From the NCBI GenBank assembly GCA_028690725.1, contig JAQVAR010000005.1, forward strand, positions 1 through 25,551: 25,551 bases of DNA. Reading direction: 5' to 3'. Shown one piece after another: positions 6,669-15,004 of this stretch (positions are counted from its first letter, which is position 1; each line of letters begins with the position of its first letter). Source of the stretch: Candidatus Iainarchaeum sp. GTDB lineage: Archaea; Iainarchaeota; Iainarchaeia; Iainarchaeales; JAAZKV01. Under the pieces are notes generated by a model. That model did no database searches. It was not told the DNA's origin and saw nothing but the letters and a program-made list of their open reading frames with translations. Both the position numbers and the translations under genes were made by a program.

Positions 6669-7628
6669 TCAATAATTTTTAAAATGATCTTGAAAAATTT
6701 TTTCTAAATCATCAATGCTTTTTGTCATAGCAAATTTATTTCTTAATTGTTTTGCCCCATTAAAATTATTAGCCAAATTAATAAAATAACCTCGAATATC
6801 ATTTGGTTTCATAGAAAATTTTTTTGATAACTCAAAATATTTTTTTCCTTCTAAAAAAATATCTTTTTCATTTCTAAAAGAAATATTCTTAATTTTTTTT
6901 CCATTACAAAACTCTTTTATTTGTTTAAATAAAAAAGCATTTCCTATTGCCCCCCTACCAACCATTACAAAATCACAATTAGTTTCTTTTTTCATTCTAA
7001 CAAAATCATTTGATGAACAAATATCACCATTACCAATAACCATAATTTTTTTTGGAACATTTTTTTTAAGTAATTTTATTTTACTCCAATCTGATTTATT
7101 AGAATAATTTTGTGAACCAAGTCTTGCATGTAAAGTAATCGCATCAACACTTGAAGAAATTGATGAATCAACAACATCTAAAAAATTTTCTTTTTCTAAT
7201 CCAAGACGCATTTTTATCGAAACAGGTTTTTCAAATTGTTTCATTTCATGAATTATTTCACCAACTAATTTTGGTTTATTCATTAAAAAACAACCATATT
7301 TTCCTTTAATTGCTTTTGGAACCGAACAACCAGCATTCAAATCATAGCCAGAAAAATCAAAATTTTTTTCAACAATTTTTATTGCATTAGAAAAATCTTT
7401 TGGATTATTCCCAAACAATTGTAAAAAAACAGGTTTTTCTTTATCAGAAATAGAAAGCATTTTTTTTGTTTTAGAATTTTTATGAATAATTGATTTACAA
7501 GAAATTAGTTCGGTGAATTGTAAAGAAGAACCATATTCCTTACAAAGATTTCTAAAAGCAATATTAGTAAAATCAGCCATTGGTGCAAGAAAGGCACCAT
7601 TATTTATTTTTAAAGAACCAATTTTCAT
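6669..7628 (-). CDS. dus: tRNA-dihydrouridine synthase
   Basis: FMN- and NADPH-dependent reduction of uridine to dihydrouridine in tRNA. It is 319 residues, the family's usual length. The TIM barrel begins with GAFLAPMADFTNIAFR (FMN site); QLFGNN follows at about 70-75. Then comes DLNAGCSVPKAIKGKYGCFLM (about 96-116), the Dus signature whose first Cys (about 101) is the expected catalytic proton donor. KMRLG and HARLGSQNYSNKSDW follow, as does VMVGRGAIGNAFLF (about 221-234), which binds the FMN phosphate. Ser replaces the more common Pro after the catalytic Cys. It lies 52 bases downstream of the acetyl-CoA synthetase gene on the same strand. Confidence 0.95.
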   Translation of the reverse strand: MKIGSLKINNGAFLAPMADFTNIAFRNLCKEYGSSLQFTELISCKSIIHKNSKTKKMLSISDKEKPVFLQLFGNNPKDFSNAIKIVEKNFDFSGYDLNAGCSVPKAIKGKYGCFLMNKPKLVGEIIHEMKQFEKPVSIKMRLGLEKENFLDVVDSSISSSVDAITLHARLGSQNYSNKSDWSKIKLLKKNVPKKIMVIGNGDICSSNDFVRMKKETNCDFVMVGRGAIGNAFLFKQIKEFCNGKKIKNISFRNEKDIFLEGKKYFELSKKFSMKPNDIRGYFINLANNFNGAKQLRNKFAMTKSIDDLEKIFQDHFKNY

Positions 7629-7680
7629 AAATAAAAATAAAACAAAAGGTTTAACAAAAAAATGTCCTAATAATTGTGTT

Positions 7681-9708
7681 TTATTTTGTTATTATTGCAT
7701 CTACTGCAAAAACCCCTTTTTCATTCACAATAACTGGGTTTAGTTCAATTTCTTTTAATTCTGGGTAAGTAACTGCTAGCTTTGAAATTGCTTTTATCAT
7801 ATTTTTTAATTCTTTAATAGAATATTTTTTGTTAGTTCTTGCACCCATTAAAATTTTAGCCCCTTTTATCTCTTCAAACATTTCATCAACATCAATATCA
7901 TTTATTGGAGCAATTTTTTGTGAAACATCATTCATTATTTCGACAAAAATTCCACCAAGACCAAAAGTAATTATTTTTCCAAATTCGATTGTTATTGAAG
8001 AAACCATTACTTCTTGACCAAAAACCATTTCTTGCAATGCTATTTGATTTGGTTTTTTCATTTTTAATAATATTTTTTGCATTTCAAAAAAAATCTTTTT
8101 TGCTTCATACTCATTAACAATATTCCATTTAACTAAACCAAGATCAGTTTTATGAGGAATCCCTGAAGAGGCTTTCATTGCAATAGGAAAAACAAAATCT
8201 TTTATTTTTTTATTAAAATCTTTTTCATTTGAAACAAATTCTGTTTTACAAGTTTTAATATTAAACTCTTTTAAAATAGAAAATGCATTCCTCATAGAAA
8301 CTTTATTTGATTTGAACAAATTTTTAATATTCTTTTTTTGGATTGTTTTTTGTTCAAATAATTTAATCTTTTTTTTGTTAACAATATAATCTTGTAATCT
8401 TGAAAGAGCTTTAATTCCTCTTTCAGGGGTTGAAAATTCTACAACACCGTGTTCTCTCAAATAACTTCTTGCATGACTAACAGCAGTCCCCCCCAAAAAA
8501 GAACAAAGAATTGGTAATCTTTTATTCAAATCAACAATTATATCAGCAACTCTATTCGGGTCAGTCATGCTTTGAGGCGTTAACAAAGTATACACCAAAT
8601 CCACATTAGGATCATTTTGTAAAATAGTCAAAGCATTTCTATAATCAATTGGCTTTGCATCACCAATCAAATCTAATGGATTAGAAGCATGAGGATTAAT
8701 TTTTTTTACTACATTTAAAGTTTTATTACTAAATTCTGGCAAAGGAAAATTGTGTTTTGAAGCAGAATCAGCAACAATAACTCCTGGTCCCCCCGCGTTT
8801 GTAACAACAGCAACCCTAAAACCATTCAAAGATTTTATTCTAGATAATAACTTTGCCATGTCAAAAAATCCTTCTATAGAATTCATTCTTAAAATATTAG
8901 CTTTTTTACAAGCAATTGAAAATAAATTATCATCTCCTGAAATTGCACCAGTGTGAGAAGACGCAGCTTTTTGCCCTTTTTCACTCCTCCCCGATTTAAT
9001 CAAAATAACTGGTTTTTTCTTTGCAAGAGAATAAGCCGCTTTTAAAAAAGCTTTACTATTTTTAACTGATTCCATATAAACAAAAACAGATTTTGTTCTA
9101 AAATCATTTTCTAAATAAGAAAAATATTCTTTTTCATCTAAAAAAGATTTGTTACCCGTAGAAATAAATTTACTAAACCCAATTTTTTCTTGTCTAGCCC
9201 AATCAAGGATAGCAGTACATAAAGCACCACTCTGACTAACTAAAGCAATATCTCCTTGCCTTGGAAAATTTGCTGAAAAACTAGCATTCAAACCATTTTC
9301 GGTATTAATTATCCCCAAAGTATTTGGCCCAACAACCATCATCTTATTTTCTTCAACAATTTTTCTAACCTCGTTTTCTAATAATTTTCCTTTCTCACCA
9401 GTTTCAGAAAAACCAGCAGTAATAATAACAACATTTTTTACACCTTTTTTTGCACATTCTTTTATTATTTGTAAAACAAAATTTGATGGTATTACTAAAA
9501 CCACTAAATCAATATTTTTTTTAATATCTAAAATTGAAGAATAAGCTTTTATTCCTTGAACTTTTTTTTCTTTCAAATTGATTGGAAATATATCCCCAGA
9601 AAAATCTGCCTCAATCAAATTTTGAATTATTGAATAACCTACTTTTCCAGGGGTATTACTTGCCCCAACAACCGCAATAGAAGAAGGATTAAACATTTTT
9701 TCAAGCAT
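7681..9708 (-). CDS. ADP-forming acetyl-CoA (acyl-CoA) synthetase, fused alpha-beta
   Basis: Converts acetyl-CoA (or another acyl-CoA), ADP and phosphate to acid, ATP and CoA, the usual energy-conserving last step of archaeal fermentation. It is 675 residues with both subunits in one chain. The CoA-binding Rossmann domain (about 5-130) has SIAVVGASNTPGKVG. Two succinyl-CoA-ligase-like domains follow, with VVGPNTLGIIN and SSHTGAISGDD, where His252 is the expected phosphohistidine. A C-terminal ATP-grasp domain (about 450-675) has FPIAMKASSG and TFGLGGIFVEI and ends with ELNPVIVNEKG. Acyl preference cannot be told from sequence. The start ATG at 9706-9708 has a TATA-like TTTATTTAAAG 17-28 bases upstream. 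It is functionally linked to the POR genes 6-9 kb away but not co-transcribed with them. Confidence 0.95.
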   Translation of the reverse strand: MLEKMFNPSSIAVVGASNTPGKVGYSIIQNLIEADFSGDIFPINLKEKKVQGIKAYSSILDIKKNIDLVVLVIPSNFVLQIIKECAKKGVKNVVIITAGFSETGEKGKLLENEVRKIVEENKMMVVGPNTLGIINTENGLNASFSANFPRQGDIALVSQSGALCTAILDWARQEKIGFSKFISTGNKSFLDEKEYFSYLENDFRTKSVFVYMESVKNSKAFLKAAYSLAKKKPVILIKSGRSEKGQKAASSHTGAISGDDNLFSIACKKANILRMNSIEGFFDMAKLLSRIKSLNGFRVAVVTNAGGPGVIVADSASKHNFPLPEFSNKTLNVVKKINPHASNPLDLIGDAKPIDYRNALTILQNDPNVDLVYTLLTPQSMTDPNRVADIIVDLNKRLPILCSFLGGTAVSHARSYLREHGVVEFSTPERGIKALSRLQDYIVNKKKIKLFEQKTIQKKNIKNLFKSNKVSMRNAFSILKEFNIKTCKTEFVSNEKDFNKKIKDFVFPIAMKASSGIPHKTDLGLVKWNIVNEYEAKKIFFEMQKILLKMKKPNQIALQEMVFGQEVMVSSITIEFGKIITFGLGGIFVEIMNDVSQKIAPINDIDVDEMFEEIKGAKILMGARTNKKYSIKELKNMIKAISKLAVTYPELKEIELNPVIVNEKGVFAVDAIITK

Positions 9709-9724
9709 AAAAAAAATATGTTTT

Positions 9725-9753
9725 CTTTAAATAAATACTTAACTGTAAGTTAA
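9725..9753 (-). promoter_or_regulatory. Promoter and inverted repeat of the acetyl-CoA synthetase gene
   Basis: A TATA-like stretch (9725-9736) precedes the ATG at 9708 by 17-28 bases. Directly upstream of it is a perfect inverted repeat TTAACT-GTA-AGTTAA (9739-9753), where a regulator could meet TFB/TBP. The spacer to the divergent DUF4139 gene shows no other clear structure. Confidence 0.35.
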
Positions 9754-9842
9754 ATAAAATTGTTTAGGTAAAAGACTAGCAAAAACAATAGTAATAAATA
9801 TACAATATAAACACATGTTATATAATTGAAGAGTTGAACATT

Positions 9843-11333
9843 ATGGAAAAACAATATGGATTGATAATAGTTTTAATTTTAATCTTATTTTCAATATTAT
9901 TATTATTTCCAGAACAACTTCTTGTTGAAGAAAAAATAAAATTAGAAAATGATTTTAATATTAGTGAAATAATTTATACTACTCAAAGTGAAAAACCAAA
10001 AGAAGCAATATTAAAATTGTCTTCTTTTGAATCAGAAAAGAAAGAAGGAACTGAACTAACAATATATAATCAAAACTTTGGTCTAGTAAAGGATATTAGA
10101 AATATTACTTTAGAAAAAGGAATTAATTTAGTAGAATATAAGGCTGTTGCCTCAAAAATAGATTCTACAAGTGTGATGTTTAATGATTTAAAATATCCAA
10201 CTAGTTTTATTGTTGAACAAAACTATGAATATGATTTAATATCCAAAACAAAATTGTTAGAAAAATATTTGGATAAAGAAATAACTTTGATTGACATGGA
10301 AGGTGATTCCAAAAAAGAATATACTGGGGTATTATTAAGTTATTCTGATGGAATAATAATCCAAACAGTTAACGAGATAATAATATTAGATCCTAAAAAA
10401 ATAATTTTGCCAGAATTACCAGAAAATTTAAGAACAAAACCAACACTTATTTGGAAAATATATGCTGAGTACCCAGGCGAAAGAGCAACAGAAACTACTT
10501 ACTTAACAGACGGGATAAATTGGAAAGCAGAATATGTTGCAAATATTAATAATAATGATGATGAAATGGATTTTACTGGTTGGGTTAGCATTGAAAATAA
10601 GTCAGGAACCAGTTATCCAAATACAGCGTTAAAACTTGTTGCAGGAGATGTTCACAGAGTAAGCACTACCCCAAAATATAGTTATGATGTATCATATGTT
10701 AATAGTGGAGCAGAATATTCACAAAAACAATTTAGTGAAGAATCATTATTTGAATACCACATGTATACACTAGATAGGGAAACAAACATATTTGACAACC
10801 AAACAAAACAAATTTCATTATTATCATCAAAAGATGTTCCAATTAAAAAAATATTTTATTATGATGGGGCAAACCAAGGAACAAAAGTTCAAGTAAAAGT
10901 AGAATTTAAGAATAGTGAAGATCAAGGACTCGGAATCCCTTTACCAAAAGGAACTGTTAGAGTTTACAAAGAAGATTCTGAAGGGAAACTCCAATTTATT
11001 GGAGAAGACTCTATAGACCATACACCAAAAAATGAGGACAATACTCTTTTCTTAGGAAATGCGTTTGACATTGTTGGAGAAAGAAAACAAATATCTAGCG
11101 AAAATGTTTCAAAAGGATTATACAGAACAAAATATGAAATAGTTTTAAGAAATCAAAAAGATAATTTAGAAACAATTGTTGTGCACGAATATGTTGGAAC
11201 ATCATGGACAATAATAGAGAAAAGTCAAAATTATGTTGAAAAAAATTCGAATGAAATAGAATTTTATGTAGATGTCCCAGCAAACGGTGAAACAACAATA
11301 ACATATACTGTTGAACACAGATATTATTGGTAA
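9843..11333 (+). CDS. Membrane-anchored DUF4139 protein
   Basis: A 496-residue protein with an N-terminal hydrophobic segment (about 6-24, rich in Leu and Ile) with only a weak cleavage site. It is probably a signal anchor placing the rest outside the cell. The middle and C-terminal parts are beta-rich. They contain TTYLTDGINWKAEYVA, GWVSIENKSGTSYPN and LKLVAGDVHRV (about 225-275), the hallmark of the DUF4139 family, whose biochemical role is unknown. Near the end are GEDSIDHTPKNEDNTLFLGNAFD and a final beta sandwich. The ATG at 9843 is preferred to a TTG nine bases upstream. No neighbouring gene points to a function. Confidence 0.88.
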   Translation: MEKQYGLIIVLILILFSILLLFPEQLLVEEKIKLENDFNISEIIYTTQSEKPKEAILKLSSFESEKKEGTELTIYNQNFGLVKDIRNITLEKGINLVEYKAVASKIDSTSVMFNDLKYPTSFIVEQNYEYDLISKTKLLEKYLDKEITLIDMEGDSKKEYTGVLLSYSDGIIIQTVNEIIILDPKKIILPELPENLRTKPTLIWKIYAEYPGERATETTYLTDGINWKAEYVANINNNDDEMDFTGWVSIENKSGTSYPNTALKLVAGDVHRVSTTPKYSYDVSYVNSGAEYSQKQFSEESLFEYHMYTLDRETNIFDNQTKQISLLSSKDVPIKKIFYYDGANQGTKVQVKVEFKNSEDQGLGIPLPKGTVRVYKEDSEGKLQFIGEDSIDHTPKNEDNTLFLGNAFDIVGERKQISSENVSKGLYRTKYEIVLRNQKDNLETIVVHEYVGTSWTIIEKSQNYVEKNSNEIEFYVDVPANGETTITYTVEHRYYW

Positions 11334-11357
11334 AAAAATAATATTATAAAATATAAT

Positions 11358-11510
11358 TTATTCTTCTTCTGCAAAAACCTTTATTTCATCAAAGTTTTCT
11401 ATTATTAATTTAGCTTTTCCTTTTCCAAATTGAAAAGGATATTGGTCATCCTCACTTCTTTTTAATTTTATTAATTTGTTTCCTTTAAATTCCCCATATT
11501 CCACTACCAT
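11358..11510 (-). CDS. Small 50-residue conserved-looking protein
   Basis: A short open frame not covered by larger genes: MVVEYGEFKGNKLIKLKR, then a SEDDQYPFQFGKGKAKLI segment and an acidic end KVFAEEE. Support comes from a strong Shine-Dalgarno GGGGTG (11517-11522) six bases before the ATG, a TATA-like CTTTTTAAAG (11547-11556) farther upstream, and a sensible globular composition (beta strands and one helix). It converges with the DUF4139 gene (25 bases between stops) and is divergent from the DUF1846 gene. I have a vague recollection of similar short proteins with a PFxFGxxKAK core in small-genome prokaryotes, but I cannot name a family. Function unknown. Confidence 0.75.
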   Translation of the reverse strand: MVVEYGEFKGNKLIKLKRSEDDQYPFQFGKGKAKLIIENFDEIKVFAEEE

Positions 11511-11631
11511 TAAAAACACCCCAATAATTTAGAATAGTTGGGCAAACTTTAAAAAGGTAATTTTATTTTACAAAAAAAACTATTAAAACATAACAATTCA
11601 TTTTATTAATTAAAATAACTTTATTCTTATA
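11511..11631. promoter_or_regulatory. Divergent promoter spacer
   Basis: Spacer between the 50-aa gene (minus) and the DUF1846 gene (plus). It contains the 50-aa gene's Shine-Dalgarno and TATA-like box. Near the plus-strand start it holds an AT-only inverted repeat ATTTTA-TTAAT-TAAAAT (11600-11616), about 16-32 bases before the ATG, which may be the DUF1846 promoter. Confidence 0.4.
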
Positions 11632-12645
11632 ATGGAAAAAGCATTTGATAATAAAAAATATTTAAAAAAAGAATATTTTGAATTAAAAAAAAGAATGAAA
11701 CAATTTGAAAAAAATTACATTGAAATTGGAGGGCATTTATTAAGAGACGAACATGCTAAAAGAGTGTTACCAGGATATGATACTAAAAACAAACTAAAAT
11801 TAATAAAAAAATTAAAAAATACTGGTTTTGTTTATTGTATAAATGCTAATACACTTGACAAAGGAAAAACTTGGGGCAACACTACAAAAACTATTGAAGA
11901 AATTTCTTTAAGAGAAATTGAATTATTAAAAAAAGAAGGATTAGAATTATTATGTATAGTTCTTAGCCTATTTAATAATAAAAAAAAATCTGTTTTATTT
12001 AAAAAAAAAATAGAAAAAAAAGGTTATTTTGTTTTAACAACCAAAAAAATTGTTGGTTACCCAAAAAATTTAAGAAACCTTTTTGGAAAAAATGGTTTTA
12101 TAACACAACCTTTTCTTGAAACAAATAAAAAAAATATTATTGTTACTGGAGTAGGCGCAAATAGCGGAAAATTGTTTTTTTGTTTATCACAAATATTTTA
12201 TTTAACAAAAAAAAATGTTAATGCAGGATACATAAAAATAGAAACTTTTCCTGTTTGGAATCTTCCACTCAAACACGAAGTTAACCTTGCCTATGAAGCA
12301 GCAACAGCAGATATTCAAGATAAACTAGTATTAGATAATTTTCACAAAAAAAAGTATAAAATAAATTCAGTAAATTATAATCGGGATATTGAAGCATTTA
12401 GTGTTTTAAAAAAAGTTATTTTTAAAATAACTAGTAAAAAAAATAGTATGAGAAATTATTTTTCTCCCACCGACATGGGTATTAATTTTATTAAAAATGG
12501 TTTTATTAACGGAAAAAAAATAAGAATTGCTTCAAGAAAAGAAATATTTAGAAGAAAAAAAAATTTTAGTAAAAAATTTTTGAAAAAACAAGTTGGGAAA
12601 AAAACTATTAAAAGAATGGAAGAGATTATTAAAAAATTAGAATAA
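11632..12645 (+). CDS. Short DUF1846 family protein
   Basis: A 337-residue protein matching the N-terminal two-thirds of the DUF1846 family, which is usually near 500 residues and of unknown function. Recognisable blocks are KAFDNKKYLKKE, IEIGGHLLRDEHAKRVLPGYD (about 31-51), VYCINANTLDKGK, an Ile/Val-Thr-Gly-Val-Gly-Ala-Asn-Ser-Gly-Lys loop (about 170-180) that looks phosphate-binding, YIKIETFPVWNLPLKHEVN followed by LAYEAATAD, SVNYNRDIEAFSVLKK, and SPTDMGINFI near 281-290. After a Lys/Arg-rich stretch the protein simply ends, so the family's C-terminal region is absent. The next 96 bases show no remnant of it. All core motifs are intact, so this is more likely a natural short form than a pseudogene. 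Confidence 0.85.
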   Translation: MEKAFDNKKYLKKEYFELKKRMKQFEKNYIEIGGHLLRDEHAKRVLPGYDTKNKLKLIKKLKNTGFVYCINANTLDKGKTWGNTTKTIEEISLREIELLKKEGLELLCIVLSLFNNKKKSVLFKKKIEKKGYFVLTTKKIVGYPKNLRNLFGKNGFITQPFLETNKKNIIVTGVGANSGKLFFCLSQIFYLTKKNVNAGYIKIETFPVWNLPLKHEVNLAYEAATADIQDKLVLDNFHKKKYKINSVNYNRDIEAFSVLKKVIFKITSKKNSMRNYFSPTDMGINFIKNGFINGKKIRIASRKEIFRRKKNFSKKFLKKQVGKKTIKRMEEIIKKLE

Positions 12646-12741
12646 AAAAATGTTTGTTTTAATTAAAAAAAGTTAATATAAATAAAAATTATTTTAAACA
12701 TATAACATTCTTTTTTAAGCATTTTCAACAAACCCTTGTTT

Positions 12742-14190
12742 ATGAAAGAGGAATGTGGGGTTTGTGCTTTTTTTGGAAAAAATGCCGAAGAAAAAATTTA
12801 TCTTATGTTAATACAATTGCAACACAGAGGTCAATTATCTGCAGGAATGACTACTTTTAATTCAAATGAAAAACATTTATTAAAAACACACAGAGGATTA
12901 GGATTAGTTAATAGTTCTTTTAAAGCATATGATGAAAACAAATTTAAACAAATTTTGATAAAACATCATTCAAATAAAGGTATTGGTCATGTTAGATATT
13001 CTACTTCTGGCCAAGATGATTTAGAATATGTTCAACCATTTGAAAGAGAACATGGTAGGAAAAAAAAATGGTTTTCTTTTGCTTTTAATGGTAGTATTAC
13101 AAATTATTCCGAATTAAAAAAAGATTTGGAAGCTAATGGTTATCATTTAATAAGAGAAACTGACACAGAAATAATACAACATTTGATTTCTAGATTTTTA
13201 AAAGAAGAACCAAATAATTTACAAAATGTTTTTCATAATCTTGCAAAAAAAATTGATGGTTCCTATTCACTTGTTTTTATTAATGCAGAAGGAACAATTA
13301 TTGCTCTAAGAGACCCATTAGGAATCAAACCATTATGTTATGCTGAAAAAAATGGTGAAATTGGAATTGCTAGTGAAAGTGTTGCTCTAGCAAATATTGG
13401 ATTTGATAAAATAAAAGAAGTCCCGCCAGGAAAAATTATTGAAATTGATAATAAATTAGAATTGAAAGATTTTTTGATTAATAATAAGAGAGCATTTTGT
13501 ATGTTTGAATGGGTTTATTTTGCACATGCCGCATCCAAAATAGAAGAAAAATTAGTTTATAATGTTAGATATAATCTTGGAAAAGAATTAGCTAAATTAG
13601 AAAAAGAAAAAATTGATAAAAACTGTGTTGTTGTTCCTGTTCCTGATTCAAGTAAACCAGCAGGAGATGGCTTTGCTGAAGAATTAGGGTTACCATCAAA
13701 AGAAGGACTTGTTAGAAATAGATATTTAGGAAGAACTTTTATTGAAACAAAAAATCGGGGAAGTAAAGTAAGACAAAAATTTAGTATTGCAAAAGAAGTG
13801 TTTGAAAATAAAAAAGTTTTTTTAGTTGATGATAGTATTGTTAGAGGAAATACAATGAAAAATCTCATCGGATATATTAAAGAATATGGTAATCCAAAAG
13901 AAATTCATGTAAGAGTTTCTTGTCCAGAAGTAATGTTTCCTTGTTTTTATGGTGTTGATATGGGCTCAAAAAAAGAATTCATTGCAAATAATAAATTAAC
14001 AAGAAATGAAAGAATTGAAGCAATAAGAAAAGAAATTAACGTTGACTCTTTAATCTATCAATCTATAGAAAATTTGGTAAAAGTAATTGGAATAGATGAA
14101 AAAAATTTATGTTTGGCTTGCTTAAATGGAAAATACCCTACAAAAAAAGGTGAAGAATTAAAAAATTTTGATGACAATAAAATAGAATAA
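12742..14190 (+). CDS. purF: Amidophosphoribosyltransferase PurF
   Basis: First committed step of purine synthesis: PRPP plus glutamine gives phosphoribosylamine. It is 482 residues. It starts MKEECGVCAFFG, so Cys5 becomes the N-terminal nucleophile of the Ntn glutaminase after removal of a four-residue propeptide. This fixes the start at the ATG 12742 rather than an in-frame TTG six bases upstream. The glutaminase domain (to about 230) has LQHRGQLSAGM, GHVRYSTSG and FNGSITNY. The PRPP site is VFLVDDSIVRGNTM. The four Cys of the Bacillus-type iron-sulfur cluster are present: FCMFEW, MFPCFYG and NLCLACLNG (two). No other purine gene is adjacent. A TATA-like stretch ending in CATATAA lies about 37 bases upstream. 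Confidence 0.97.
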   Translation: MKEECGVCAFFGKNAEEKIYLMLIQLQHRGQLSAGMTTFNSNEKHLLKTHRGLGLVNSSFKAYDENKFKQILIKHHSNKGIGHVRYSTSGQDDLEYVQPFEREHGRKKKWFSFAFNGSITNYSELKKDLEANGYHLIRETDTEIIQHLISRFLKEEPNNLQNVFHNLAKKIDGSYSLVFINAEGTIIALRDPLGIKPLCYAEKNGEIGIASESVALANIGFDKIKEVPPGKIIEIDNKLELKDFLINNKRAFCMFEWVYFAHAASKIEEKLVYNVRYNLGKELAKLEKEKIDKNCVVVPVPDSSKPAGDGFAEELGLPSKEGLVRNRYLGRTFIETKNRGSKVRQKFSIAKEVFENKKVFLVDDSIVRGNTMKNLIGYIKEYGNPKEIHVRVSCPEVMFPCFYGVDMGSKKEFIANNKLTRNERIEAIRKEINVDSLIYQSIENLVKVIGIDEKNLCLACLNGKYPTKKGEELKNFDDNKIE

Positions 14191-14201
14191 ATTTGATATT
14201 A

Positions 14202-14209
14202 TTTTAAAG
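14202..14209 (+). promoter_or_regulatory. TATA-like box of dtdA
   Basis: TTTTAAAG lies 23-30 bases before the dtdA ATG in the 41-base spacer after purF. With no Shine-Dalgarno, this suggests dtdA has its own near-leaderless transcript. Confidence 0.35.
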
Positions 14210-14231
14210 TATTAATTACTAATTATTATTT

Positions 14232-14996
14232 ATGAAAATAGCAATTGTTAGTTCTTTAGTTGATGATGCGAGCGTTAATATTGCTTGTTGTTTAAAAGAA
14301 GTTGGAATTCCAAAGTGGGCAAAATATTATGAATTTAATAATAATTCAATAAATTTGCCTTTAGAAAAAGTTGAAGAAAAAGATATTATTGTTCTTTCAA
14401 AACACCAGAGTATTACTGGAAAACCAAGTCTAACAACGCATTCTATTGGAAATTTTTCTAAAGCAGATTTTGGAGGAATAGAAAAAAAATTGTGTGGTTC
14501 ATTAGCAAAAATTAATACTAATTTTTTACGAGAATTAAATAATAAAAATGAGTTGTTAGAAGAAAAATTTTTGGTTTGTTATGAAGTAACACACCACGGT
14601 CCATTTTCAGAAAAAAATGTTTCTTTTATTGAATTGGGTAGTTCAAAAAAAGAATGGGTAGTTAAAGAAAATGCAAAAATTATTGCAGAAACTGTTGTTG
14701 ATTCAACCCTAAAAGAAAACAATGACAAAATTGTTATTGGTATTGGTGGTGGTCACTATGCACCCGATTTTTCTAAACTTGCTTTAAGAAAAAATTATTC
14801 TTTTGGGCACATTTGCCCCCAATACCAATTAGATTATCTTGATGAAGACTTATTAGAACAAATGATTTCTAAAACAAAAGCAGAACAAATTATTTTGGAT
14901 TGGAAAGGATTAAAACAAAACAAAGAAAAAATTGTTTCTTTGTGTAAAAAATCAGGATTAGAATTTGAGAGAGTACAAAGATTGTTAAAAAAATAA
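14232..14996 (+). CDS. dtdA: D-aminoacyl-tRNA deacylase (archaeal type, DtdA)
   Basis: Hydrolyses D-amino acids wrongly attached to tRNA; this is the archaeal/plant DTD2 family. It is 254 residues, normal length. Motifs include IVSSLVDDASVNI at the N-terminus, LSKHQSITGKPSLTTHSIGN (about 55-75), EVTHHGPFSEKN followed by VSFIELGSS (about 117-137), and IGIGGGHYAPDF (about 172-183) with SFGHICPQYQLD. The invariant His residues of these blocks, probably zinc- or substrate-binding, are all present. It follows purF and converges with porB with only eight bases between the stops. Confidence 0.95.
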   Translation: MKIAIVSSLVDDASVNIACCLKEVGIPKWAKYYEFNNNSINLPLEKVEEKDIIVLSKHQSITGKPSLTTHSIGNFSKADFGGIEKKLCGSLAKINTNFLRELNNKNELLEEKFLVCYEVTHHGPFSEKNVSFIELGSSKKEWVVKENAKIIAETVVDSTLKENNDKIVIGIGGGHYAPDFSKLALRKNYSFGHICPQYQLDYLDEDLLEQMISKTKAEQIILDWKGLKQNKEKIVSLCKKSGLEFERVQRLLKK

Positions 14997-15004
14997 TCAT
15001 TTTT

